64,000 bases of DNA from Turicibacter faecis (GCF_037076425.1 NZ_AP028127.1:340001-404000), one strand, 5' to 3'; positions 41,728-51,881 are shown, numbered from the stretch's first letter. The notes: a model not told the origin generated them from the sequence alone. Numbers and translations: made by a program.

Positions 41728-43374
41728 ATGAGGGAAGTTTATCAATTTTTTGAGGGGTATCATCAATCAAAAGGAAGGCTCATACTTTACATCACGGTTA
41801 GCCTTTTGGTTAAAGGGTTACTGTTACTGATTCCGTATTTAACGAAACAATTAATTGATGATATTCAGTACCAACAGTTAGGGGGATTTAAGTCAACGAC
41901 GTTGTTGCTCATCGGAGCAATGATTTTATTTTCATGTGTATTATCGTTAAAGTATTATTTACAACAGTTAATTGAGATTCGGGTATTAAATCAAATGAAG
42001 CAGAATATGTTAGTCAAACTATTTAACGGTAAGAATGATCAGTTTATTTCCACGACAACAGGGGAAATTATTCAAAAAATTTTTAATGATACTGAGACCA
42101 TTCGTACGTTAATCGTTAGTGCCTGGGTCGATGTTTTGATTGATGGGGGTTATGTCGTCGCGTTAATTTTCATCATGTTTAGGATGAATGTGATTTTGAC
42201 CTTGCTTTTATTAGTGTTAATCCCCATTTTCCTTTTTCTTTATAAAATTTATGCGCCAAGAATCGAGCAGACAAGTCACGCATTGATTCAAGAAGACGAA
42301 CAATTAAAAAGTATGGCAGAGGAACTCATGGCAGGGCGTCTGGATATTAAAGTAAATCGTGCGCAATCGTTTATGGAGCATCGGATTCATCATGGACTGA
42401 ATCGGTATTTTAAACAATCACTTCAAAAAACAAAAAACGTGATGCAGTATGATTATTTTTGGGTGACGGGTGTGATGAATTTAGCGACGTTGTTGATTTA
42501 TTGTTTTGGTGGGTATTTAGTATTTAATCAGCAACTTTCGATAGGGGCGTTAATTTCGTTTAATTTATATTTTTCTAAGGTATGGAGTCCAATCGAAACA
42601 TTTATGGAGTTGACAAAGGAAATGAAGGTGTGGAACGTCTCATTTGAGCGAGTTAAGAATTTTCTTTTACTCGGGGAGGAGCCGGACTCTTCTTCGACAC
42701 AGCTTCCAACGTATACGGACCTGGTGATTAATGACTTAACTTTTTCGTATGAACACCGGACTCTGTTTAATCACTTGAATTTGGTGTTAGCCAAAGGTGA
42801 AAAAGTTGGAATTAAAGGCGGAAATGGTGCCGGAAAATCAACGCTTGCTAGTTTCCTAATTAAATTGCGTGACGTATATGAAGGGAATCTACACTATAGC
42901 GGTGTAGATTATACGGCGCTTAATGCGCGAGCGATTAGGGAACACGTCATCTATCTTCCTCCAAAATCATTTTTATTTAGGGGAACTGTTCTTGAAAATA
43001 TTGCACTCACAACGGATCCTTCTTCAGAAAAGTTAGACGCGTTTTTCGCTCTAGAAGAAGTGCAATCACTTTTAAATGTGCTAAAAGATAATCAACGCGA
43101 TTTAAATACAACGGTTCAGCCCGACACTCCGCTTCTTTCAAGCGGCGAACAAAAAATCATTCAACTCTTACGTGGGATGTATTTAGACGGGGAAGTCTAT
43201 ATTTTAGATGAACCGCTAAATTATGTCGATGGGAAGTATAAGCGGTTAATCATCGAGTGTATTCGTACCTATTTAAAAGATAAAAGTGTTATTATTATTT
43301 CTCATGATGAAGAGATTTTTGCTTGCTGTGACCGAGTGTATCGTTTAGATAAGCAATTGATTTTAGAACCTTGA
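41728..43374 (+). CDS. ABC exporter, fused membrane and ATPase domains
   Basis: A 548-residue half-transporter: six N-terminal membrane helices (~residues 15-290), then the ATPase domain with Walker A GGNGAGKST (~370), a degenerate signature LLSSGEQKIIQL (SSGEQ for SGGQ), Walker B VYILDEP and the H-loop IIISHDEE. It works as a dimer to export lipid, peptide or drug; the substrate is unknown. Length is slightly short for MsbA/LmrA-type exporters. The Q-loop reads LPPKSFLF. Ribosome site AAAGGGGGG. Single gene. Confidence 0.9.
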   Translation: MREVYQFFEGYHQSKGRLILYITVSLLVKGLLLLIPYLTKQLIDDIQYQQLGGFKSTTLLLIGAMILFSCVLSLKYYLQQLIEIRVLNQMKQNMLVKLFNGKNDQFISTTTGEIIQKIFNDTETIRTLIVSAWVDVLIDGGYVVALIFIMFRMNVILTLLLLVLIPIFLFLYKIYAPRIEQTSHALIQEDEQLKSMAEELMAGRLDIKVNRAQSFMEHRIHHGLNRYFKQSLQKTKNVMQYDYFWVTGVMNLATLLIYCFGGYLVFNQQLSIGALISFNLYFSKVWSPIETFMELTKEMKVWNVSFERVKNFLLLGEEPDSSSTQLPTYTDLVINDLTFSYEHRTLFNHLNLVLAKGEKVGIKGGNGAGKSTLASFLIKLRDVYEGNLHYSGVDYTALNARAIREHVIYLPPKSFLFRGTVLENIALTTDPSSEKLDAFFALEEVQSLLNVLKDNQRDLNTTVQPDTPLLSSGEQKIIQLLRGMYLDGEVYILDEPLNYVDGKYKRLIIECIRTYLKDKSVIIISHDEEIFACCDRVYRLDKQLILEP

Positions 43375-43642
43375 TAAATAAGAGGCATGAAGATCCTGAG
43401 TGATTTTCATGCTTTTTTGTCATCTCCAACATGCGCGGGAACTAAAAAATAAAGTAAAATATAATGTATTTTTCATAAAAAGAGAGAGTTATTGTTTAAA
43501 TTCGTGTTTATTTTTCAAAAATAAAAGCATAAAATGGGGCACATTCAATTTTAATGCCGGAGTTAGGGTCAATCATTGGTGACCATGATGTTGTTATGAA
43601 TGAGAGTCTATATGTCATTTAGTCATTTGAAAGGTTGCCATG

Positions 43643-43684
43643 AAAAAACGTGAATAAGCATAACTGGGGTTATTCTTATTCACG
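43643..43684 (-). terminator. Terminator of the zinc-ribbon gene
   Basis: Stem CGTGAATAAG / CTTATTCACG (43649-43658 / 43675-43684); on the minus strand it is followed by T6. The rest of 43375-43642 holds no gene I can support. Confidence 0.85.
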
Positions 43685-43691
43685 TCTTTGT

Positions 43692-43865
43692 TTATTTACC
43701 GATGCATTGACGACAACGATTATAATCGTCACGTTCGGGAAATCTAGTATCAACTCGCCCTCCAGGGCCTACTTCTAAATTGCAATTGGCGCAGTAAGGA
43801 ATTTCTTCATAGGTTCCTTCCTCATAGAAGTGTGACAAAGGTTGCATCATTAATTCTTCAAACAT
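43692..43865 (-). CDS. Small zinc-ribbon-like protein (57 residues)
   Basis: A 57-codon frame with two CxxC knuckles, CANC (Cys25, Cys28) and CRQC (Cys51, Cys54), spaced as in small zinc ribbons. The start MFEELMMQPLSHFYEEG and the middle GPGGRVDTRFPERDDYNR are hydrophilic. ATG has a modest GGGGA ribosome site, and a T6 terminator follows within 10 bases of the stop, which supports a real gene. Role unknown; DNA/RNA or protein binding would be usual. Confidence 0.75.
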   Translation of the reverse strand: MFEELMMQPLSHFYEEGTYEEIPYCANCNLEVGPGGRVDTRFPERDDYNRCRQCIGK

Positions 43866-44013
43866 TATAATTCCCCATTTCTTATACGATTAGGAATAGT
43901 TCTATCATACCCTAATTAAATGTAGAATAAAACGAGTAATGATTGGAAAAAATCGTAAGAAAACGGTTATTAAAACGTATCGAATCCGTATAAATTGGCT
44001 TAGACGTGAATAT

Positions 44014-44174
44014 ATTTTTTACTGTACGATAAGTGAGATGAATAATTCGGCCAGTCTCACAAGTGCTAATACCATTTTTATATGGGATGATGAATGAAGC
44101 TTCCTTAACTTTTAATCTGGGGAGCTTTTCTTTGTAAGTACGATTTTTTCGTTATCTAAAGAAAGGACGACGCA
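44014..44174 (+). promoter_or_regulatory. Leader region of the lysine operon
   Basis: Between the zinc-ribbon gene and lysA lies about 300 bases. It holds a GTGAGA/TCTCAC hairpin (44033-44060), a 19-codon frame ATG 44038 to TGA 44097 with a weak ribosome site, and immediately after it a GC-richer stem AAGCTTCC / GGGGAGCTT (about 44098-44130) with a short T run. This looks like a transcription attenuator. I could not match it to the lysine (L-box) riboswitch: its conserved AGAGG and GGGGGGA motifs are absent. The leader frame has no Lys codons. Confidence 0.4.
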
Positions 44175-45470
44175 ATGAAACTATTAGGAACGATGTCAGT
44201 AAAAAATGATGAATTACATATTGGAGGGGTGAGTTGTTTAGATCTCGCTAAAAGTTACCAGACTCCGTTATATGTATTTGATGAACAATTACTTCGTCAA
44301 AATTGTAGAGATTATGTGAATTATTTTAAAGTAAATGAACGTAAAAATCGAGTTGCTTATGCAGGAAAGGCTTTCTTACCACTTTACATGTGTCAATTAA
44401 TTAAGGAAGAAGGTCTATATCTAGATGTGGTATCGGGTGGTGAACTGTACACGGCCCATAAGGCGGAATTTCCAATGGAGCGTGTTCTTTTTCACGGAAA
44501 TAATAAAACGATTGATGAAATTCAGATGGGTCTTGATTTAGGGGTTGGTCGTTTTGTTGTTGATAATTATTATGAGCTTGATTTACTTGAGGCGTTTTGT
44601 AAGCAGCGTGGACGCAAGCAAGCCATTTATTTAAGGATAACGCCTGGGATTGAAGCCCATACCCATGATTACATTAAAACAGGACAAATTGATTCTAAGT
44701 TTGGGTTTACGTTAACCAATGGTGACTTGTATGAGTGTTTATCGGTTTTTTCACGCTATGAGCACCTAGAGCTTGTTGGATTGCACGCTCATATTGGATC
44801 GCAAATTTTTGATGTAGAACCTTTCCTAGATGAAGTAGACATTATGATGAACTTAGTGAAAGAACTTGACGAGAAGTATCAGATTAAGATTCGAGAGGTG
44901 GATCTCGGTGGGGGAGTAGGCGTATATTATACTGAAAATGATCACCCAAAAACAATCGAGCAGTTTTGTGAAGCTATTTTGAGTAAAGTTGATAGCTCTT
45001 GTCAGCGGCTAGGTATTGAGGTCCCAACCCTTGTTATTGAACCTGGACGTTCAATCGTGGCCAATGCGGGAAGCACACTTTATACGGTAGGATCAACAAA
45101 AGACATTAAGGATATTAGGACATATGTTAGCGTTGACGGCGGAATGACTGATAATATCCGGCCTTCTCTTTACCAGGCACGCTATGAGTGTGCGATTGTT
45201 AATAAAATGAGAAGTGGTGATCAAAAACAAGTAACGATTGCGGGAAAATGTTGTGAAAGTGGAGACATTTTAATTACAGATGTTGATATTTTAGGAATTG
45301 CTAGCGGAGATATTTTAATTATTGCTTCAACGGGGGCGTATGGTTATTCGATGTCTTCAAATTATAATAAAATTCCGAAGGCACCCGTTGTTTTTGTTCA
45401 CGATGAAAAATGTCGATTAGTTTGCCGTAGACAAACATTAGAGGAATTATTAGCGTTAGAAGTTTTATAG
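44175..45470 (+). CDS. lysA: Diaminopimelate decarboxylase LysA
   Basis: A 431-residue PLP enzyme that makes L-lysine from meso-diaminopimelate, the last step of the pathway. The PLP lysine is in VAYAGKAFLPLYMCQ (Lys ~64), with HGNNKTIDEI, GLHAHIGSQI, the glycine phosphate loop DLGGGVGVYY, EPGRSIVANAG and the CCESGD signature (active-site Cys). First gene of the seven-gene lys/dap cluster; the next gene starts 12 bases on. Confidence 0.96.
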   Translation: MKLLGTMSVKNDELHIGGVSCLDLAKSYQTPLYVFDEQLLRQNCRDYVNYFKVNERKNRVAYAGKAFLPLYMCQLIKEEGLYLDVVSGGELYTAHKAEFPMERVLFHGNNKTIDEIQMGLDLGVGRFVVDNYYELDLLEAFCKQRGRKQAIYLRITPGIEAHTHDYIKTGQIDSKFGFTLTNGDLYECLSVFSRYEHLELVGLHAHIGSQIFDVEPFLDEVDIMMNLVKELDEKYQIKIREVDLGGGVGVYYTENDHPKTIEQFCEAILSKVDSSCQRLGIEVPTLVIEPGRSIVANAGSTLYTVGSTKDIKDIRTYVSVDGGMTDNIRPSLYQARYECAIVNKMRSGDQKQVTIAGKCCESGDILITDVDILGIASGDILIIASTGAYGYSMSSNYNKIPKAPVVFVHDEKCRLVCRRQTLEELLALEVL

Positions 45471-45482
45471 AGGGGGAGAATC

Positions 45483-46679
45483 ATGAGGGGATTAGTGCAT
45501 AAATATGGGGGAACCTCAGTGGCGACGCCAGAAAAAATAAAAAATGTAGCCAAACGAATTATCCGAGAAAAGGAGAAGGGTCTGGATATGGTCGTTGTTG
45601 TTTCAGCAATGGGAAAAACAACGGATCATTTAGTGGAACTGGCGGGTCAAATCAGTCAACACCCCGATGAAAGAGAGTTAGATTTATTACTTTCGACGGG
45701 TGAACAAGTCTCGATTGCTTTATTAACGATGGCGCTTCAGGAGGAAGGGTACGAGGCTATTTCTTTAACGGGATTTCAAGCGGGAATTAAAACGGTGGGC
45801 CCTCATACCAAAAATAAAATTATCGATATTGATATTGATAAAGTTAAGGATTATTTGGCAGAAGGAAAAATTGTCATTGTCGCGGGATTTCAAGGTATGA
45901 ACGAATTAGGGGAAATAACAACACTTGGCCGTGGAGGATCAGATACGACGGCAGTTGCACTTGCCGCAAAATTATCTTTTCCTTGTCATATTTATACGGA
46001 TGTTGAGGGGATTTATTCTGTCGATCCACGCTTGTATAAGCCGGCTAAGAAATTAGAAGTGATTAGTTATGAAGAAATGATGGAAATGGCGAGTCTTGGA
46101 GCAGGAGTCATGGAACCAAGGTCAATTTTAATCGGTCAAAAGTATAAAGTTCCTATTTATGTCGCTTCAAGCATGAACCAAGAGAAGGGAACGTATATTA
46201 AGGAGTATGATGGGACAATGGAAGAAAAAGTAGTAACAGGACTAAGTGTTTGTGATGATATTTTAATGGTAACGATTAGTCAGATTCCTGACGCAGCAGA
46301 AAACATGGCTTTAATTTTTGACAAGTTAGCCGCGCGTCATGTTAATGTGGACATGATTAGTCAGGCGGCCTCATTCGAGGGACTGCTGAGTGTATCCTTT
46401 ACGGCCAAAGTTGAGGATAGAGGGGCGGTTCAAGCGGTGATGGACGAGTTAGATCCGCAGTATCATGTGTGTATGGAGTCTGAAATTTCAAAGCTTTCAG
46501 TCGTCGGAATGGGAATGCGAAATCAAAGTGGAGTGAGTGGTCGCTTATTCCGAATTTTAAGTGATCATAAAATACCATTTAGACAAGTGACGACTTCGGA
46601 GATTAGTATTTCTTATGCGATTGATCGTTTAGATAAAGAACGAGCCGTGGCCATTTTATCACAGGAGTTGAACCTGTAA
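45483..46679 (+). CDS. dapG: Aspartokinase (DapG/LysC type)
   Basis: A 398-residue enzyme that phosphorylates aspartate, the first committed step to lysine, threonine, methionine and DAP. The catalytic domain has KYGGTSVA at the start, then TTLGRGGSDTTAVALA. Two C-terminal ACT domains follow and would bind the feedback inhibitor; MDELDP and SISYAID are in them. Location in the dap operon suggests DAP or lysine sensitivity (DapG- or LysC-like); which inhibitor cannot be read. Codes 12-13 bases from both neighbours. Confidence 0.93.
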   Translation: MRGLVHKYGGTSVATPEKIKNVAKRIIREKEKGLDMVVVVSAMGKTTDHLVELAGQISQHPDERELDLLLSTGEQVSIALLTMALQEEGYEAISLTGFQAGIKTVGPHTKNKIIDIDIDKVKDYLAEGKIVIVAGFQGMNELGEITTLGRGGSDTTAVALAAKLSFPCHIYTDVEGIYSVDPRLYKPAKKLEVISYEEMMEMASLGAGVMEPRSILIGQKYKVPIYVASSMNQEKGTYIKEYDGTMEEKVVTGLSVCDDILMVTISQIPDAAENMALIFDKLAARHVNVDMISQAASFEGLLSVSFTAKVEDRGAVQAVMDELDPQYHVCMESEISKLSVVGMGMRNQSGVSGRLFRILSDHKIPFRQVTTSEISISYAIDRLDKERAVAILSQELNL

Positions 46680-46692
46680 GGGGGGATGACAG

Positions 46693-47823
46693 ATGGATTT
46701 AAATGAAATAATGAAGTCTCATCGGAGGTATTTGCATCAAATTCCTGAACTAGGCTTTTGTGAGTTTAAGACATCAGCCTATCTTAAAGAACAATTACTT
46801 CAATTAGGATACGAGGTATATCCTACGGCAAAGACAGGACTCCTCGCCTATCGCCGAGGAGAGAGTGAAGCATGTATTGCTTTTCGGGCGGATATGGATG
46901 GTCTTAGTTTAACTGAAGAAACTCAGATGGAGCATCCTTCTATTCATGAGGGGCAAATGCACGGATGTGGTCATGATGGTCACATGTCCATTCTTTTAGG
47001 ATTTGCGACATATTTATCGACCATCAATGAACTAAAAAAGAGCGTTCTACTAATTTTTCAACCCGCGGAAGAGGGCCCTGGAGGTGCCGAGGTCGTTGTT
47101 TCCGAAGGGGTGTTCACGAAGTATCACGTTCAATACATTTTTGGCTTACATCTGTATCCAGAAATTGAAGAAGGAAAGTTCGGTCTTAGAAAAGGTGTGA
47201 TAACGGCTCAGACGGGTGAGGTTGATATTAAGGTGCAGGGCCGTGGAGGTCATGGGGCTTTACCACATTTATCAACGGATGCGTTAGTCATTGCTTCACA
47301 GTTATTAATGAGTTATCAGACGATTGTTAGTCGTAATTTAAACCCTATTTCTTGTGGTGTTTTAACGATTGGGACGATGCATGGTGGAGAACGGCGAAAT
47401 ATTATTGCAGAAGAAGTAGAGTTGACGGGAACGATTCGAGCATTTAGTGAAGAGGTTTATGAAACGATAAAGCGTCGAATGGTTGAGATTAATCAAGGTC
47501 TTGAGTCGATGTTTAAGGCCCGAATTACGACAACATTTAGAGATATGTACCCGTGTATCGTAAATGATGCTCATTTAGTGGAATTGATTAAGTCTTCTTC
47601 CCTCGCCTCATCGATGGTTGAAATGGACCCGATGATGATTGCGGAGGATTTCGCTTATTATCAGAAGGAAGTTCCGGGATTGTTTTTTATGCTAGGAACT
47701 CGAAATGAGGAACGGGGATTTACGTACCCTTTACATCATTCAAAATTTAATTTTAGTGATGAGGTTTTTATGCGGGGACTTAAACTTTATCAGGAAGTTG
47801 GAAATTTACTAAAAATTTATTAG
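46693..47823 (+). CDS. dapL: N-acetyldiaminopimelate deacetylase DapL
   Basis: A 376-residue M20-family metallohydrolase that removes the acetyl group from N-acetyl-LL-DAP. Metal-site blocks: FRADMDGL (first Asp), MHGCGHDGHM, PAEEGPGGAEV (Glu), FGLHLYPE and HHSKFNFSDEV. Neighbours asd, dapA, dapB and dapH identify it as the DAP pathway member rather than an amino-acid amidohydrolase. With DapH it marks the acetylated route. (Also named dapL in Bacillus; not the plant-type aminotransferase DapL.). Confidence 0.9.
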   Translation: MDLNEIMKSHRRYLHQIPELGFCEFKTSAYLKEQLLQLGYEVYPTAKTGLLAYRRGESEACIAFRADMDGLSLTEETQMEHPSIHEGQMHGCGHDGHMSILLGFATYLSTINELKKSVLLIFQPAEEGPGGAEVVVSEGVFTKYHVQYIFGLHLYPEIEEGKFGLRKGVITAQTGEVDIKVQGRGGHGALPHLSTDALVIASQLLMSYQTIVSRNLNPISCGVLTIGTMHGGERRNIIAEEVELTGTIRAFSEEVYETIKRRMVEINQGLESMFKARITTTFRDMYPCIVNDAHLVELIKSSSLASSMVEMDPMMIAEDFAYYQKEVPGLFFMLGTRNEERGFTYPLHHSKFNFSDEVFMRGLKLYQEVGNLLKIY

Positions 47824-47835
47824 GGAGTGTGTGAA

Positions 47836-48816
47836 ATGAGTGGGGTTAATGTTGCGATTGTTGGGGCGACTGGATTAGTCGGGCAAACTTTTTTAAAGGT
47901 GTTGGAAGAAAGAAACTTTCCTATTCATCACCTGTACTGTTTTGCATCAAGCCGTTCGGCAGGAAAGGAAATCACATTTAAGGGTGAGACTTATGTTGTT
48001 GAAGAATTAACGGAGCAATCATTCGATTACCCTATTGACATTGCCTTATTTTCAGCAGGAGGAGAAGTGAGTAAAAAATTTGCACCTATCGCTGTATCTA
48101 AAGGGGTACGTGTCGTTGATAATTCAAGTGCATGGCGAATGGATCCAGAGGTTGCGTTAATTGTTCCAGAGGTGAATGGGGACACGTTAACACCAGACGA
48201 TTATTTAATCGCTAATCCAAATTGTTCAACCATTCAGTCGGTTGTTCCATTACGTGTCTTACACGAGGCGTATCAAATTAAACGAATTGTTTATTCAACT
48301 TATCAGGCAGTGTCTGGATCAGGGATTAAAGGCTTAAGAGATTTAGAAGATGGAACACAAAAATTTTATCCACACCCAATTACAGGAAACTGTCTACCTC
48401 ACATTGATATTTTCTTTGATAATGGATATACGAAAGAAGAAATTAAGATGATTGAGGAAACGAAAAAAATCCTAAACGACCAAGAAATTAAAATTACAGC
48501 GACAACGGCACGCGTGCCTGTAAAATACGGACACTGCGTTTCTATGAATTTAGAATTTGAAAAAGAGTTTGAGTTAGACGACGTTTATCGCTTATTAGAA
48601 CAAGTGCCTAATCTTGTCGTACACGGCAAAGAAAATCACTTAGATTATCCCCTTCCAATTGATGTAGCGGGGCATGATGAAGTTCACGTTGGAAGAATTC
48701 GTCGTGACTTTAGTGTAGATTCTGGTTTAAATTTATGGGTCGTTGCCGATAACATAAGAAAAGGTGCTGCAACTAATGCGGTTCAAATTGCTGAATCTTT
48801 ACTGACATTTATGTAG
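47836..48816 (+). CDS. asd: Aspartate-semialdehyde dehydrogenase
   Basis: A 326-residue NADPH enzyme reducing aspartyl phosphate to the semialdehyde. Rossmann motif [14 protein letters not shown] at the start; the active-site Cys is in [22 protein letters not shown]-type and PHIDIF segments follow, with the catalytic His in [18 protein letters not shown] at 47836 is preferred over the in-frame GTG at 47827, because AGGGA is nine bases upstream. Fourth gene of the operon. Confidence 0.95.
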   Translation: MSGVNVAIVGATGLVGQTFLKVLEERNFPIHHLYCFASSRSAGKEITFKGETYVVEELTEQSFDYPIDIALFSAGGEVSKKFAPIAVSKGVRVVDNSSAWRMDPEVALIVPEVNGDTLTPDDYLIANPNCSTIQSVVPLRVLHEAYQIKRIVYSTYQAVSGSGIKGLRDLEDGTQKFYPHPITGNCLPHIDIFFDNGYTKEEIKMIEETKKILNDQEIKITATTARVPVKYGHCVSMNLEFEKEFELDDVYRLLEQVPNLVVHGKENHLDYPLPIDVAGHDEVHVGRIRRDFSVDSGLNLWVVADNIRKGAATNAVQIAESLLTFM

Positions 48817-48829
48817 GAGGGATGTCCTA

Positions 48830-49705
48830 ATGTTTAGAGGATCAGGTGTGGCACTCGTGACACCATTTAAAACGGATGGTAGTGTAGACTACGATCGGTT
48901 ACAGGAGTTATTAGAGTGGCATATTCAAAATCAAACAGATGCCATTATTATTTGTGGAACGACGGGCGAGTCTGCAACGATGAGTGATGAAGAACGTCGT
49001 TCGGTTATTAAATTTACGGTGGATGTTGTTGGCAAGCGTATAAAGGTCATTGCCGGAACAGGGAGTAATAATGCAGCGTATGCTCTTGAGTTAAGTCAAT
49101 ATTGTGAATCGATCGGTGTGGATGGATTACTCGTCGTGACCCCTTATTATAATAAGGCGACAGATCTTGGACTGAGACGTTATTATGAAATGATTGCGAA
49201 TGCGGTAAATATACCGATTATTTTGTATAATGTTCCTGGTCGAACAGGAGTTAACTTAAAGCCATGTGTCGTTAAAGAATTAGCGTTAATTCCTAATATT
49301 ATAGGAATTAAAGAAGCGAGTGGAGATATCGCACAGGTAGCCGAAATTGCTCGCTTATGTGGAAATGATTTTCTCATCTACAGTGGAAATGATGATATGA
49401 TTGTTCCTATTCTTTCACTGGGTGGACAAGGAGTTATTTCGGTATTAGCGAATATCTTACCTCAACAAACGCATGATTTAGTTGAAGCATACTTAACGGG
49501 TGATGTTTTAAAATCACGCCAGTTACAGTTAGAGATGAATGGATTGGTTCATGCGCTCTTTATTGAGGTCAATCCAATTCCAGTTAAGACAGCTATGAAT
49601 TTAATGGGAATGAATGTGGGTGGACTTCGTCTCCCACTAACAGAAATGACAGCAGAACATGTAGAAAAATTAAAAGAAGAAATGTTGAAGCAACAATTAT
49701 TGTAA
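48830..49705 (+). CDS. dapA: 4-hydroxy-tetrahydrodipicolinate synthase
   Basis: A 291-residue TIM-barrel aldolase condensing pyruvate with aspartate semialdehyde. [13 protein letters not shown] binds pyruvate, YNVPGRTG carries the catalytic Tyr region, and the Schiff-base lysine is in [10 protein letters not shown] (~161). Arg of the active site follows in the family place. Ribosome site AGGAGGG. Spacing to dapB is 13 bases. Confidence 0.97.
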   Translation: MFRGSGVALVTPFKTDGSVDYDRLQELLEWHIQNQTDAIIICGTTGESATMSDEERRSVIKFTVDVVGKRIKVIAGTGSNNAAYALELSQYCESIGVDGLLVVTPYYNKATDLGLRRYYEMIANAVNIPIILYNVPGRTGVNLKPCVVKELALIPNIIGIKEASGDIAQVAEIARLCGNDFLIYSGNDDMIVPILSLGGQGVISVLANILPQQTHDLVEAYLTGDVLKSRQLQLEMNGLVHALFIEVNPIPVKTAMNLMGMNVGGLRLPLTEMTAEHVEKLKEEMLKQQLL

Positions 49706-49718
49706 GAGGTGAATGTAT

Positions 49719-50480
49719 ATGTTAAAAGTTGGTTTAAGTGGTTGTAATGGAACGATGGGGCGTATTTTAAATGAGTTATTGCAAGAGGATCAACACACGA
49801 CCGTTGTGTTTGGAATCGATTTAGATCCGACGCGATTTGAAAATGAATATCCTGTTTTTAAAACTCCGAAGGAAGTGACAGTGCCATGTGATGTGGTGAT
49901 TGATTTTTCAAAACCAGAGAATATTGATGCATTGATTGATTATTGTCTATTAAACCGTGTACCGGCCGTCATTGCAACAACAGGTCTTACGGAGGAACAG
50001 GAGTCAAAGATTGTAGAGGCGTCTCATCAAATTCCAATTTTCCGTTCAGGGAATACGTCTTTAGGTGTTAATGTATTGCTTGATTTGGTAAAGACGGCAA
50101 CACGCTTATTAAATGACCAATTTGATATTGAGGTTATTGAGAAACATCATAATAAAAAGGTGGATGCTCCGAGTGGAACGGCGTTTATGATTGCAAGTTC
50201 AATTAATGAGGAGCTTCATAATTCAATGGAATACCATTATGGTCGCCAAGGAAACCATACGAAACGAGAAGAAAAAGAGATTGGAATTCATTCGGTTCGT
50301 GGTGGAACCATTCCAGGAGAGCATACGGTTATTTTTGCAGGTCCAGATGAAATGATTGAGATTAAGCATACAGCATTATCGAAAAAGATTTTTGCACAGC
50401 AGGCGATTAGGGCAGCTGAGTTTGTGACACAACGTGAGCCTAAGTTATATAATATGCATGATGTGATGAATGCAAATTAG
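49719..50480 (+). CDS. dapB: 4-hydroxy-tetrahydrodipicolinate reductase
   Basis: A 253-residue NAD(P)H enzyme making tetrahydrodipicolinate. N-terminal VGLSGCNGTMGRIL is the nucleotide loop (SGCNG in place of GAxG). The signatures FRSGNTSLGVNVLLD, EVIEKHHNKKVDAPSGTA and the terminal SVRGGTIPGEHTV are all DapB motifs. The ATG at 49719 is better placed than the one at 49713 relative to AAGAGGTGA. Sixth gene of the operon. Confidence 0.96.
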   Translation: MLKVGLSGCNGTMGRILNELLQEDQHTTVVFGIDLDPTRFENEYPVFKTPKEVTVPCDVVIDFSKPENIDALIDYCLLNRVPAVIATTGLTEEQESKIVEASHQIPIFRSGNTSLGVNVLLDLVKTATRLLNDQFDIEVIEKHHNKKVDAPSGTAFMIASSINEELHNSMEYHYGRQGNHTKREEKEIGIHSVRGGTIPGEHTVIFAGPDEMIEIKHTALSKKIFAQQAIRAAEFVTQREPKLYNMHDVMNAN

Positions 50481-50493
50481 GGGAGGTTTTTGA

Positions 50494-51207
50494 ATGAGTC
50501 AGGTGGGATTGTTAGATCCATATGAAATTGCACGTTATATTAAGGAAGCGAAAAAAAGTACGCCCGTTAAAGTGTATGTAAAAGGTGATTTAAAGGGTGT
50601 GGAGTTTCCCAATTGCCGCGTCTTTGGAGAAGGAGAATTTCTAGTTATTTTTGGTGAATATGAGGATGTTCAACCTGTTCTTATTCAAAATAAGGATCGT
50701 ATCGCGTACTATGAAATGGAAAACGATCGTCGTAATTCGGCGGTTCCAATGCTCAACTTAAAAGAAGTTAAAGCGCGTATTGAACCGGGTGCTATTATTC
50801 GCGATAGGGTCAGTATTGGAGATAACGCCGTTATTATGATGGGAGCTGTTTTGAATATCGGGGCAGAGATTGGTGAAAATACGATGATTGATATGAATGC
50901 GGTTATTGGGGCACGCGGAACGATTGGAAAAAATGTTCATGTTGGAGCAGGTTCCGTGATTGCTGGTGTATTGGAACCACCTAGTAAAACTCCCGTTATT
51001 GTTGAAGATGGTGTAATGATTGGGGCCAATGCCGTTATTTTAGAAGGTGTTCGTGTAGGAGAAGGTGCGGTTGTTGCTGCAGGAGCTGTTGTGACAGAAG
51101 ATGTGGCGCCTTATACGGTTGTAGCTGGAATGCCAGCGCGTGTTATTAAACAAAAAGACGAGCAAACGACGGCTAAAACTCAATTGGTAGAAGATTTACG
51201 TCAATAA
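50494..51207 (+). CDS. dapH: Tetrahydrodipicolinate N-acetyltransferase (DapH)
   Basis: A 237-residue acyltransferase that acetylates tetrahydrodipicolinate using acetyl-CoA. The C-terminal half is a left-handed beta helix with hexapeptide repeats ([57 protein letters not shown]). An N-terminal helical domain matches the DapH family; succinyl-type DapD is longer. Presence of dapL in the same operon agrees with the acetyl route. Last gene of the continuous cluster; an IS3 element separates it from dapF. Confidence 0.93.
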   Translation: MSQVGLLDPYEIARYIKEAKKSTPVKVYVKGDLKGVEFPNCRVFGEGEFLVIFGEYEDVQPVLIQNKDRIAYYEMENDRRNSAVPMLNLKEVKARIEPGAIIRDRVSIGDNAVIMMGAVLNIGAEIGENTMIDMNAVIGARGTIGKNVHVGAGSVIAGVLEPPSKTPVIVEDGVMIGANAVILEGVRVGEGAVVAAGAVVTEDVAPYTVVAGMPARVIKQKDEQTTAKTQLVEDLRQ

Positions 51208-51236
51208 TTAAAAAAAGTAGTAAAGTAAAAATCTGG

Positions 51237-51325
51237 TATAGTACCTTCGGGGTAGACAAAAAAATAAAAGCGCGCCTATCTCATATGGTAGAATAGCTTT
51301 AAGGTCTACTAAGGAGGTACTTTTT
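51237..51325 (+). mobile_element. Relic of an IS end
   Basis: GTACCTTCGGGGTAGACAAA at 51241 resembles the left end of the intact element at 51381 (TGTACCCTAGAGAGTAGACAAA). An imperfect ~17-bp stem (51241-51257 / 51304-51320) then T5 gives the same hairpin-and-T-run layout seen at the intact left end. It also acts as a possible terminator for the dap operon. Confidence 0.55.
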
Positions 51326-51470
51326 CTTATACAATTCAAAAAGATTAATCGCCATTTTAACTATTCTAAGCTCTATAAAATGTACCCTAGAGAGTAGACA
51401 AATAAAAAAAGTCTACCTTCTAGGGCCTTTTTGTTATAATATTAACTATTAGATTTTAGGAGGATTTTAA

Positions 51471-51881
51471 ATGAGCAAGAAGTTATTTACACCACAAGAG
51501 ATTGAACAACTCAAACAAAACGAATATGTTAAGTCAGTATCTGAAAAAGGGATTACTTATACGAAAGAATTTAAGGAGAACTTTATTATGATGAGCGAGA
51601 AAGGAAAGTTTCCGCGAGAGATATTCGAATACTATGGATTTAATGTTACGGTGCTTGGCATGCAGCGTGTGAATTCTGCAGCTAAACGTTGGAAACAAGC
51701 CTTTAAAACCCAGGGCCCATTAGGATTGGATGATAGTCGTACTAAGAATTCTGGAAGGTCCCTAAAACGAGAGTTAACGCTAGAAGAACAATTATTACGC
51801 ACGCAGGCTAAATTAGAAGTTTTAAAGATTGAGAACGAATTATTAAAAAAGTTGAGACTCATGAGAAAAATGCTCGAATAG
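51471..51881 (+). CDS. IS3-family transposase OrfA
   Basis: A 136-residue protein with the N-terminal helix-turn-helix that binds the IS ends (ITYTKEFKENFIMMSEKGKFPREIFEYYGF) and a C-terminal leucine-zipper-like coil (LEEQLLRTQAKLEVLKIENELLKKL). The promoter TATAAT (51436-51441 region) and AGGAGG site are inside the element. A slippery A AAA AAG near its end lets part of the ribosomes continue into OrfB. Confidence 0.93.
   Translation: MSKKLFTPQEIEQLKQNEYVKSVSEKGITYTKEFKENFIMMSEKGKFPREIFEYYGFNVTVLGMQRVNSAAKRWKQAFKTQGPLGLDDSRTKNSGRSLKRELTLEEQLLRTQAKLEVLKIENELLKKLRLMRKMLE

Noticed and set aside
43400-43582. Plus-strand frame of 60 codons after the ABC exporter
   Set aside because: No ribosome site and basic, low-complexity sequence.
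44014-44174. Lysine riboswitch (L-box) ahead of lysA
   Set aside because: None of the conserved L-box core motifs could be found on either strand.
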